Origin: Roseateles chitinivorans
GTDB lineage: Bacteria; Pseudomonadota; Gammaproteobacteria; Burkholderiales; Burkholderiaceae_C
DNA length: 38,323 bases
Direction: 5' to 3'
Assembly (NCBI RefSeq): GCF_002761755.1
Contig: NZ_PEOG01000057.1
Span: 1-38,323 of the forward strand
Shown: one piece after another, positions 32,433 to 38,323 of the stretch
Layout of the letters: each line of letters begins with the position of its first letter
Position numbering within the stretch: the stretch's first letter is position 1
The notes under the pieces: model-generated
Seen by the model: the letters and a program-made list of their open reading frames with translations, nothing else
What the model was told of the DNA's origin: nothing
The model's database searches: none
Made by a program: the position numbers and the translations under genes

Positions 32433-32501
32433 TGTTTAGCGAACCGCCCTAAACAGTTGGGAAACTCGTGCGACTTCGTTGACCCCTGAAACGGGCTTTC
32501 C
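32433..32501. promoter_or_regulatory. Two dyads upstream of the LacI-type regulator gene
   Basis: TGTTTAG at 32433-32439 and CTAAACA at 32449-32455 form a perfect 7-bp inverted repeat with a 9-base spacer. TGAAACGGGCTTTCC at 32487-32501, 18 bases before the ATG, resembles the TGAAA-centre-TTTCA operators of LacI-family proteins. Either could be the autoregulatory site; neither is proven. Confidence 0.45.
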
Positions 32502-32519
32502 AAGAATCGCCCCCAACCC

Positions 32520-33509
32520 ATGAGCAGCATCACCATCCGCGATATCGCCAAGGCCGCTGGCCTGTCCATCGGCACCGTCTCGCGCGGCCTGCGCAACCAG
32601 TCCGGCCTGTCCGAACAGACGCGCCAGATCGTGCGCGAGACCGCCATGCGTCTCGGCTACGACGTCAACCACCTGCGCAAGAAGAAGATCCGCCGGATCG
32701 GCTTCCTGCTGCACAGCCAGCACAACACGCTGGCGTCCAGTCCCTTCTTCTCCGCGGTGCTCCATGGCGCCGAGCAGGCCTGCAAGAGAGAGGGCCTGTC
32801 GCTGTCCTTCATCGTGGCCGGGCCGGACCAGCCGGTGATCGACCAGGTCCGGGTCCACCAGCTCGACGCCTACCTGTGCGTCGGCTACTTCGAGCCCGAG
32901 GTGCTGGATGCGCTCAAGCGCAGTGGCAAGCCGATGGTGCTGGTGGACATGCATCGCCGCGGCATGACCTCGGTCAACCCGGACCACCAGCACGGCAGCT
33001 TCCTGGCCACCAGCCACCTGCTGCGCAGCGGGCGTCGGACCATCGCGCTGATCTCCGGCTCGCCGGCGCACTACAGCCTGGAGCAGCGCGCCCGCGGCTA
33101 CCGGCGGGCCCTGTTCGAGGCCGGGGTCCAGGCCGACCCGGACCTGGAGATCATTGCGCCGCAGCTGGGCGATGGCGAGGCCGGCGTCACCGCGGCGATA
33201 CGCAGCCTGCTCGACCGCCGTCGCCGGCCCGACGCGGTCGTGTGCTTCAACGACAGCGCCGCGCTGCTGGTCCTGCGGCAGTGCCTGAACGACGGCCTGC
33301 GCATCCCCGAGGACATCGCCGTCATCGGCTTCGACGACATCGGCGGCGCCGCCGTCAGCCATCCGCCGCTGAGCACCGTCCGCGTGGACAAGACGGCGCT
33401 CGGCGTCAAGGGCGTCGAACTGCTGCTCGAGCTGCCGACCCCCGAGGCGCTGACCGTGACCCTGCCGGTCGAACTGGTGGTGCGCGACAGCACCAGCTGC
33501 ATCGACTGA
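32520..33509 (+). CDS. LacI-family transcriptional regulator
   Basis: A 329-residue regulator. The DNA-binding head is at once recognisable: ITIRDIAKAAGLSIGTVSRGL then RNQSGLSEQTRQIVRETAM. A KKKIRRIGFLLHSQ hinge leads to the periplasmic-binding-protein-like effector domain with VDMHRRGMTSVNPDHQHGSF (in pieces), AVVCFNDSAAL and IGFDDIGGAAVSHPPLSTV. ATG 32520 lacks a strong ribosome site, so a leaderless or weak start is possible. The sugar-binding protein gene follows after 50 bp on the same strand and is the likely target. The effector is probably a sugar. Confidence 0.92.
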   Translation: MSSITIRDIAKAAGLSIGTVSRGLRNQSGLSEQTRQIVRETAMRLGYDVNHLRKKKIRRIGFLLHSQHNTLASSPFFSAVLHGAEQACKREGLSLSFIVAGPDQPVIDQVRVHQLDAYLCVGYFEPEVLDALKRSGKPMVLVDMHRRGMTSVNPDHQHGSFLATSHLLRSGRRTIALISGSPAHYSLEQRARGYRRALFEAGVQADPDLEIIAPQLGDGEAGVTAAIRSLLDRRRRPDAVVCFNDSAALLVLRQCLNDGLRIPEDIAVIGFDDIGGAAVSHPPLSTVRVDKTALGVKGVELLLELPTPEALTVTLPVELVVRDSTSCID

Positions 33510-33559
33510 GGGCGTCGGTCCTTCCTTCAGATCCAACCCACCACAAGAGGAGACAAGCG

Positions 33560-34828
33560 ATGAAGACGACGACCCTGATCCGACGTGCCGTGCTCGCCGC
33601 CGCGGCGATCGCGACCCTGGCCGCGCTGGCCGGCCCGGCCCGAGCCGGCGACCTGGAGGTGCTGCACTGGTGGACCAGCGGCGGCGAGGCCAAGGCCATC
33701 TCCGGCCTGAAGGACTCGCTGCAGGCCAAGGGCCACCGCTGGAAGGACTTCGCGGTGGCCGGCGGCGCCGGCGACGCGGCGATGACGGTGCTGAAGTCGC
33801 GCGCCATTTCCGGCAACGCGCCGACCGCGGCCCAGATCAAGGGCCCGCTGCTGCAGGACTGGGCCGCCGAGGGCATGCTTGCCAACATCGACACGGTCGC
33901 CCAGGCCGAGCGCTGGGACGAGCTGCTGCTGCCGGTGATCAGCGACATCGTGAAGTACAAGGGCCACTACATCGCGGTGCCGGTCAACGTGCACCGCGTG
34001 AACTGGCTCTGGATCAATCCCGAAGCGATGAAGAAGGCCGGCGTCAAGCCGCCGACCACCTGGGACGAATTCTTCGCCGCGGCCGACGCGCTGAAGAAGG
34101 CCGGCGTGATCCCGCTCGCCCACGGCGGCCAGTCCTGGCAGGACTTCACCACCTTCGAGACGGTGGTGCTGGGCACCGGCGGTCCGGCCTTCTATCGCAA
34201 GGCGCTGATCCAGCTCGACCCGGCCAGCCTGAAGAGCCCGACGATGGAGAAGTCGCTCGCCACCTTCCGCCGCTTGAAGGCCTACACCGACCGCAATGCG
34301 CCGGGCCGCGACTGGAACCTGGCCACGGCGATGGTCATGAAGGGCGAGGCCGCGATGCAGATCATGGGCGACTGGGCCAAGGGCGAATTCCTGGCCGCCG
34401 GCAAGACCGCGGGCAAGGACTTCCTGTGCGTGCCCGCGCCCGGCACCGCGAAGTCCTACACCTTCAATGTCGACTCCTTCGCGATGTTCAAGGTCAAGGG
34501 CGAGGCCAACCAGCAGGCGCAGCGCGACATGGCCTCGGCCATCCTGTCGCCGGCGGTGCAGGAGTCCTTCAACCTGGAGAAGGGCTCGATTCCAGTGCGC
34601 CAGGGCGTCAGCCTGGCCCGCTACGACGACTGCGCCAAGGCCTCGGCCGCCGATTTCGCCGAGGCGGGCAAGGCCGGCACGCTGCTGCCGTCGATCGCGC
34701 ATGGCATGGCGGTCCGCGCCGCTGCCGAAGGCGCGCTCAAGGACGTGGTCAGCCAGTTCTGGAACAGCGATGCCATCACCCCGGCCCAGGCGATGGACCG
34801 GCTGGTGGCGGCGGCCAAGGCGCAGTGA
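33560..34828 (+). CDS. ABC sugar transporter periplasmic binding protein (orphan)
   Basis: A 422-residue family 1 extracellular solute-binding protein. The signal peptide ends near GPARAGDLEV (about residue 29). LEVLHWWTSGGEAKAI begins the mature domain, with YIAVPVNVHRVNWLWINPEA, PPTTWDEFFAAADAL and MQIMGDWAKGEF, the pattern of glucose/mannose-type receptors (GtsA-like). GAGGAG precedes ATG 33560. No permease or ATPase gene follows: the next gene is the phosphopantetheinyl transferase on the opposite strand. The partner transporter must be elsewhere or lost. Confidence 0.91.
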   Translation: MKTTTLIRRAVLAAAAIATLAALAGPARAGDLEVLHWWTSGGEAKAISGLKDSLQAKGHRWKDFAVAGGAGDAAMTVLKSRAISGNAPTAAQIKGPLLQDWAAEGMLANIDTVAQAERWDELLLPVISDIVKYKGHYIAVPVNVHRVNWLWINPEAMKKAGVKPPTTWDEFFAAADALKKAGVIPLAHGGQSWQDFTTFETVVLGTGGPAFYRKALIQLDPASLKSPTMEKSLATFRRLKAYTDRNAPGRDWNLATAMVMKGEAAMQIMGDWAKGEFLAAGKTAGKDFLCVPAPGTAKSYTFNVDSFAMFKVKGEANQQAQRDMASAILSPAVQESFNLEKGSIPVRQGVSLARYDDCAKASAADFAEAGKAGTLLPSIAHGMAVRAAAEGALKDVVSQFWNSDAITPAQAMDRLVAAAKAQ

Positions 34829-34837
34829 GCTTCGCCT

Positions 34838-34867
34838 GGCGCCACTGCGGCGCCGGCTTGGGCCGGC
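34838..34867. terminator. Paired GC hairpins between convergent genes
   Basis: GGCGCC-ACTGC-GGCGCC (34838-34854) and GCCGGC-TTGG-GCCGGC (34852-34867) are two overlapping, mutually exclusive perfect stems between the sugar-binding-protein stop and the phosphopantetheinyl transferase stop. No T-tract is present. Confidence 0.5.
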
Positions 34868-34882
34868 GACTCGACGGCGGCG

Positions 34883-35671
34883 TCAGGCCGCGACGACCAG
34901 CGCCGTGTGGACCTGGTCGCCAGCGACCACGGCAGTGAGCGCGAAGCTGTCGAAGCGCGTCGCCAGCGGACCGCCGGCGACCGGCTGCAGCCGCAGCGCG
35001 CCGCGGCCGAAGTCGAGCGCCACCAGCTCGACCTCGTCGAACTCGACGAAGCGCCGCACCGTCGGATGGATGGCCTTGTAGACGCTCTCCTTGGCGGAGA
35101 AGAGCAGGGTGGCCAGCAACGGATCCGGCGCCTGAGGGAACCAGCGCCGGCGCTCCTCGATCGTGCAGCACAGCTCGACGATGCTGCGCGTGCCGTCGGC
35201 ATCGGCGATCCGCTCGCTGTCGATGCCCACCATCGACCAGGTCGACCGCGGGCCGGCGCACGCCCATGCGCCGCCGCGCGTGTGGGAGATCGACCCCACC
35301 AGATCAGCCGGCCAGCGCGGCGCACCCGCCTCGCCGATGGCGATGCCGATGCGACGCCCATTCACGGCGGCCATCGCCGCCTCCGCGCATAGCCGGCCGC
35401 CCAGGTGCCCGAGCTGCCGCGAAGCGCTCGCCCGTTGCAGCGCCTGCGGCACCAGCGCCGGCACCAGGTCGTGTGCGAGCGCGTGCAGCCGCTGGAGATC
35501 GATGCCCAGCCCAACCATGCCCGGTGGCAGCGCATGCGGCGCCGGCGCCAGGATGGCCTCGACCGCCCCCAGACGATGCGGCGCCAGCCGCGCGAGCCGC
35601 TCCCAGCAGCTCGGTGGCGGTACTGGAAACGGTTCGATGCGATCGGTTGCGGGATGAAGCGCTTGTGTCAT
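34883..35671 (-). CDS. 4'-phosphopantetheinyl transferase (EntD/Sfp-type)
   Basis: A 262-residue enzyme that loads the phosphopantetheine arm of CoA onto carrier domains. GSISHT (His130) binds CoA phosphate, Asp151 and Glu153 in VGIDSERI bind magnesium, and FSAKESVYKAIHP (191-203) carries the catalytic Glu195 and Lys199. The N-terminal RQLGHLGGRLCAEAAM matches the EntD CoA-binding region. AGGGG precedes ATG 35671. It diverges from the sigma factor gene of the siderophore-type cluster across 115 bp containing a Fur-box-like site, so it is probably co-regulated and activates the synthetases of that cluster. Confidence 0.9.
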   Translation of the reverse strand: MTQALHPATDRIEPFPVPPPSCWERLARLAPHRLGAVEAILAPAPHALPPGMVGLGIDLQRLHALAHDLVPALVPQALQRASASRQLGHLGGRLCAEAAMAAVNGRRIGIAIGEAGAPRWPADLVGSISHTRGGAWACAGPRSTWSMVGIDSERIADADGTRSIVELCCTIEERRRWFPQAPDPLLATLLFSAKESVYKAIHPTVRRFVEFDEVELVALDFGRGALRLQPVAGGPLATRFDSFALTAVVAGDQVHTALVVAA

Positions 35672-35735
35672 GCCCCTGATTTGTCGGCGGGAAAGGAAAA
35701 GATCGGCTCGGATGGCGGTAGAGTCCCGCCTTGTT

Positions 35736-35754
35736 GAGAATTATTATCATTTAA
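35736..35754. promoter_or_regulatory. Candidate Fur box
   Basis: GAGAATTATTATCATTTAA matches the 19-bp Fur consensus GATAATGATAATCATTATC at 13 positions and is a striking A/T island in a 70% GC region. It sits 33 bp before the sigma factor ATG and 65 bp before the phosphopantetheinyl transferase ATG on the other strand. Repression of both by iron-loaded Fur is inferred. Confidence 0.72.
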
Positions 35755-35786
35755 GTGACCTCGAAGTCACAGGGAGCCGTCCTGTC

Positions 35787-36311
35787 ATGACAACCCCCTG
35801 CGTCGAGCCCACGCTGGCTCACGTCTTCATCGAGAACCGGCCGCGCCTGCGGCGCATCGCGCAGGGCATCGTCCGCACGCCCGAGCAGGCGGACGATGTG
35901 CTGCAGGACGCCTACCTGAAGCTGATCCACGGCGAGTCGCCGCGGCAGGCGGACCGCCCGCTGTGCTATTGCAGCCGGGTGGTGCGCAACCTGGCGCTCG
36001 ACTATTGCCGCAAGCACAGCGTCGAGGCGAACTACCGCTGCTTCGACGTGGAGGCCGACGAGTTGGACATCCCCGATACCGCTTCGCCCGAGCAGCAGAT
36101 GCGCGACAAGCAGGTGATCTGCTCGATCGACCGCGCGCTGGCCGGCGTCCCGGCGCAGACGCGGCAGGCGTTCGAGCTCTACCGGCTCGAGGGCCTGACG
36201 CAGCGCGAGATCGCCAAGCGCATGGGCTGCGCGCTGGGCCTGGTGAACGCCTGGATCGCCGACGCCGCGCGCGCGATCGCGGGCTGCCGCCACCTGCTGG
36301 CCGACGACTGA
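35787..36311 (+). CDS. FecI/PvdS-type extracytoplasmic-function sigma factor
   Basis: A 174-residue ECF sigma factor. Region 2 is FIENRPRLRRIAQGIVRTPE then QADDVLQDAYLKLIHGE. Region 4 is TRQAFELYRLEGLTQREIAK and RMGCALGLVNAWIADAARAI. The Cys-containing CYCSRVVRNLALDYCRK stretch is typical of iron-starvation sigma factors. ATG 35787 is chosen because the frame upstream reads through the Fur-box region. GGGAG lies somewhat far (about 13 bases) ahead. It opens the siderophore-type cluster and probably directs its transcription. Confidence 0.9.
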   Translation: MTTPCVEPTLAHVFIENRPRLRRIAQGIVRTPEQADDVLQDAYLKLIHGESPRQADRPLCYCSRVVRNLALDYCRKHSVEANYRCFDVEADELDIPDTASPEQQMRDKQVICSIDRALAGVPAQTRQAFELYRLEGLTQREIAKRMGCALGLVNAWIADAARAIAGCRHLLADD

Positions 36312-36343
36312 GGGCCGCCGCGCGCGCTGCGCGCGCCGTGGCC

Positions 36344-36375
36344 CGGCCCTGGAGTAAGCTCCCGCGCCAGGGCCG
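36344..36375. promoter_or_regulatory. Nested hairpin between the sigma factor and DUF4880 genes
   Basis: CGGCCCTGG (36344-36352) pairs perfectly with CCAGGGCCG (36367-36375). Inside, GGAG-TAAG-CTCC (36351-36362) can form a shorter alternative stem. Just upstream GCGCGC-GCT-GCGCGC forms another dyad. It may be a terminator that leaves the sigma gene monocistronic, or an attenuator. Confidence 0.45.
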
Positions 36376-36422
36376 ACCGGCCCGTGGAACTTCACTCCGG
36401 GTCACGCCGCCGCCAACCCACC

Positions 36423-36671
36423 ATGACACAAGAGCAGGACGATCCCGTCTGGCAAGCCGCCTGGACGTGGGTGCAACGCGAGTTCGATCGCACGCGCTTC
36501 GACGCCGCCGCCCGGCTCGAACTCGAACACTGGCTCGCCGAGGATCCCGCGCATCGCCGCGCCCATCGGCAGGCCGCGCAGCTCTGGGACCTCGCGGGAC
36601 AGGTGCCCGCCCGGGCCTCGCGTGGCGGCGACGGCGCCGCCGCGACCGCGCATCCCGAGCCCTGCGACTGA
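36423..36671 (+). CDS. Stand-alone DUF4880 (FecR N-terminal domain) protein
   Basis: An 82-residue acidic protein with DPVWQAAWTWVQREFDR, LEHWLAEDPAHRRAHRQA and QLWDLAGQV, the DUF4880 pattern found at the cytoplasmic N-terminus of FecR anti-sigma regulators. The membrane helix and periplasmic FecR domain are absent: the protein ends after a short Ala/Gly tail. It follows the sigma factor by 111 bp. A direct cytoplasmic anti- or co-sigma role is a reasonable inference. The start at ATG 36423 has no strong ribosome site; a longer in-frame start at 36384 exists. Confidence 0.8.
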   Translation: MTQEQDDPVWQAAWTWVQREFDRTRFDAAARLELEHWLAEDPAHRRAHRQAAQLWDLAGQVPARASRGGDGAAATAHPEPCD

Positions 36672-36696
36672 CCCGGGAGGGTCGGCGCGAGAGGCG

Positions 36697-36721
36697 TGAA
36701 CATCTCCCGCGCTGAAACGTC
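36697..36721 (+). promoter_or_regulatory. Possible iron-starvation sigma promoter upstream of mbtH
   Basis: TGAAC (36697-36701), then 16 bases, then CGTC (36718-36721) has the spacing of PvdS/OrbS-type promoters (TAAAT-N16-CGT), though the -35 half fits poorly. It lies 72 bp ahead of the MbtH start. GTGAA/TTCAC at 36696-36700 and 36722-36726 also form a small dyad. Confidence 0.35.
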
Positions 36722-36793
36722 TTCACAGGACAAGCCGCCATCTCCGGATCGACCGGAGGGCGCCGGCATCACCCATCCTGCAAGAGGCGTTCC

Positions 36794-37039
36794 ATGTCCA
36801 CCAGCTGCTTCGACCGCGAAGACGACACCTTCATCGTTCTCGTCAATCACGAAGACCAGTACTCCATCTGGCCGCATTGGAAGGCGGTCCCCGGCGGCTG
36901 GTCCGTGGTGCCGGAGGTGCGCGGCGACAAGAAGACGGTGCTGGCCTTCGTGGATCGCACCTGGACCGACATGCGCCCGAAGTCGCTGCGCGAGTGGATG
37001 GCGCGCCAGGAGTCGGACAGCGCCGCCGCCGCGGAGTGA
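36794..37039 (+). CDS. MbtH-like protein
   Basis: An 81-residue MbtH-family protein, a small partner that binds and activates NRPS adenylation domains. The family signature is complete: FIVLVNHEDQYSIWPHW, then AVPGGW, and WTDMRPKSLREWM. AAGAGG precedes ATG 36794. Three bases separate its stop from the thioesterase start, so they are co-transcribed. Its presence implies that NRPS genes follow beyond the right edge. Confidence 0.95.
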   Translation: MSTSCFDREDDTFIVLVNHEDQYSIWPHWKAVPGGWSVVPEVRGDKKTVLAFVDRTWTDMRPKSLREWMARQESDSAAAAE

Positions 37040-37042
37040 TCG

Positions 37043-37792
37043 ATGTCCGCGACGGCCGTCAAGCTGCTGTGCCTGCCCTGCGCGGGCGCCAGCGCCACGA
37101 TGTACCTGCGTTGGCGGCGCCTGCTGCCGCGATGGATCGAGGTCACGCCGGTGGAGCTGCCCGGCCGTGGCGGCCGGCTGGGCGAGCGCTTCGTCGAGGA
37201 CTTCGACACGCTCTGCGACCAGCTATGCGAGGAACTCGCGCCGACGCTGGCGCCGGCCGCGCCGTTCGCGCTCTTCGGCCACAGCATGGGCGCGCTGCTG
37301 GCGCATGGCCTGGCGCAGCGCTTGCGCGAGCGCGGCACGCCCCTGCCGGTGGCGTTGATCGCGTCCGGCAGCGCGGCGCCGTCGCGGCGCGATACGGCGC
37401 GTCTGCAGCGGGTGATCGGCGATGAAGCCGCGCTGGTCGCCGATCTGCGCCGCCAGGGCGGCACGCCGGAGGAGGTCTTCGCGAACGCCGAGCTGCTGCG
37501 GCTGACCCTGGATGTGCTGGGCGCCGACTACCGCGTGTGCGCGAGCTACCGGCACGAGGCCCGTGCGCCCCTGCCGGTGCCGGTCCACCTGCTTGCCGGC
37601 CGCCAGGACGAGATCGCCCCGGACCGTCTGGCCGCCTGGTCGGCCGAGTCCACGCTGCCGCTGACCCTGGACTGGTTCGACGGCGGCCATTTCTTCGTGC
37701 GGCAGCAGGAGGGCGCGGTCCTGGCCGCGCTGGCCCGCCACCTGAGCGCCGCCGGCGCGCGCGCGGTTCCCGCAAACGACGCCTTCGCTTGA
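37043..37792 (+). CDS. Type II thioesterase (NRPS editing)
   Basis: A 249-residue alpha/beta-hydrolase of the GrsT/TesA type, which frees stalled or mis-primed carrier domains. The N-terminal LLCLPCAGASATMYLRW and VELPGRGGR are family stretches. The triad is Ser81 in FGHSMGA, Asp189 in AGRQDEIAPD and His216 in FDGGHFFV. Its GGAG ribosome site overlaps the mbtH stop. The acyl-AMP ligase gene follows after 64 bp. A stand-alone position supports an editing rather than releasing role. Confidence 0.93.
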   Translation: MSATAVKLLCLPCAGASATMYLRWRRLLPRWIEVTPVELPGRGGRLGERFVEDFDTLCDQLCEELAPTLAPAAPFALFGHSMGALLAHGLAQRLRERGTPLPVALIASGSAAPSRRDTARLQRVIGDEAALVADLRRQGGTPEEVFANAELLRLTLDVLGADYRVCASYRHEARAPLPVPVHLLAGRQDEIAPDRLAAWSAESTLPLTLDWFDGGHFFVRQQEGAVLAALARHLSAAGARAVPANDAFA

Positions 37793-37856
37793 GCGCGCGG
37801 CTGTCCGGGCGAACCGGGCGCCGCCGTTCCGATCTCCTCACAGAAAGAAGCGCGAC

Positions 37857-38323
37857 ATGACTGCCGCGATGCAGAGCCTTTCGTCCTCTTCTCCGATCAC
37901 CACGCCGATCGCGGCCGCGACGGCCTCGCCGGGCGCGTCGCCCTTGTCCTCGTCCGCCTCGGTGGCGTCCGGTGCATCGTCCGACATAGCGCCCGCGACC
38001 ATCGTCGACCGCCTCGACGAGCTCGCGCGCACGCGGCCCGACGACACCGCGCTCGTGATGCTCGACGACGGCGGCGTCGACGGCCAGGATCGACCCGTCC
38101 GCTACGCCGACCTGGCGCGTCGCGCGCGGGCGGTCGCCGCCGCGCTCCAGGACGCCGGTCTGCCGGTCGGTGCGCGGGTGCTGCTGGCGCTGGAGGGGAC
38201 GGACGACTACCTCGTGGCCTTCCTCGGCTGCCAGTACGCCGGCGTCATCGCGGTGCCGGTGTTCCCGCCCGAGCCGGCCCGCCCCCACCATCTCGAGCGC
38301 TTCGGCGCGATCGCGCGCGACGC
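37857..38323 (+). CDS. Fatty acyl-AMP ligase / NRPS starter protein (partial, 3' end off the right edge)
   Basis: 155 complete codons are visible before the window ends in frame. After about 48 Ser/Ala-rich residues the sequence reads TIVDRLDELARTRPDDTAL, RYADLARRARAVAAAL and CQYAGVIAVPVFPPEPARP. The last is the hallmark of fatty acyl-AMP ligases, where the strand is followed by Pro-Pro-Glu-Pro instead of the usual acyl-CoA ligase sequence. In lipopeptide siderophore clusters such an enzyme, alone or fused to the first NRPS module, loads the fatty acid. Which of the two applies cannot be seen. AAAGAAG precedes ATG 37857. Confidence 0.88.
   Translation, partial: MTAAMQSLSSSSPITTPIAAATASPGASPLSSSASVASGASSDIAPATIVDRLDELARTRPDDTALVMLDDGGVDGQDRPVRYADLARRARAVAAALQDAGLPVGARVLLALEGTDDYLVAFLGCQYAGVIAVPVFPPEPARPHHLERFGAIARD

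Overview
This is a high-GC (about 70%) proteobacterial chromosome segment. Several things point to Burkholderiales, perhaps the Roseateles/Mitsuaria/Rubrivivax-Leptothrix neighbourhood: a Bug/TctC-type solute receptor beside a LysR-controlled tartrate/malate dehydrogenase, separate heptose kinase and adenylyltransferase genes, a FecI-type sigma factor leading into a lipopeptide-siderophore-like cluster, and GC-rich codon use throughout. The order-level call is an inference. The genus is a guess. I saw no rRNA, tRNA, CRISPR array, insertion sequence or phage gene.

Layout. (1) 1-2261: end of an oxidase locus. It holds cytochrome c oxidase subunit II (cut by the left edge) and a monoheme lipoprotein cytochrome on the minus strand, with a membrane-anchored diheme cytochrome c diverging on the plus strand. 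A ten-copy 12-bp tandem repeat (2254-2373) follows. (2) 2382-23122: a large glycan locus. A minus-strand pair encodes a NodU/CmcH-type O-carbamoyltransferase and an Atm1-like ABC exporter fused to a degenerate histidine-kinase ATPase domain and an intact receiver domain. A plus-strand operon (7415-17823) has seven glycosyltransferases, an amidohydrolase and a UDP-glucuronate decarboxylase-like enzyme, mostly joined by ATGA overlaps. A converging minus-strand operon (23122-17810) has a hypothetical gene, an SDR, four heptose-nucleotide genes (gmhB, hldC, hldA, gmhA) and a GH1-like glycosidase. (3) 23283-29035: stress and detoxification genes: hemerythrin, DUF421 membrane protein, two zinc alcohol dehydrogenases (one is the glutathione-dependent formaldehyde dehydrogenase), an SDR, a DUF533/TerB-like protein and a small membrane protein. 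(4) 29144-34828: carboxylate and sugar uptake/regulation: LysR regulator, tartrate/malate dehydrogenase, Bug receptor, LacI regulator and an orphan sugar-binding protein. (5) 34883-38323: the start of a siderophore-type NRPS locus: phosphopantetheinyl transferase, Fur-box-like site, FecI-type sigma factor, stand-alone DUF4880 protein, MbtH protein, type II thioesterase and a fatty acyl-AMP ligase cut by the right edge.

How the genes work together. The glycan locus supplies an ADP-heptose precursor and possibly UDP-xylose, two heptosyltransferase-family (GT9) enzymes, other transferases and an O-carbamoyltransferase. The simplest reading is a carbamoylated, heptose-containing surface or secreted glycan. 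No initiating phosphoglycosyltransferase, Wzx, Wzy or outer-membrane exporter is present, so the carrier and export route are open. The exporter-kinase-receiver fusion next to the carbamoyltransferase is the most unusual gene here. The right-hand locus is probably switched on by iron starvation and probably makes an acylated peptide metallophore whose main synthetases lie beyond the window.
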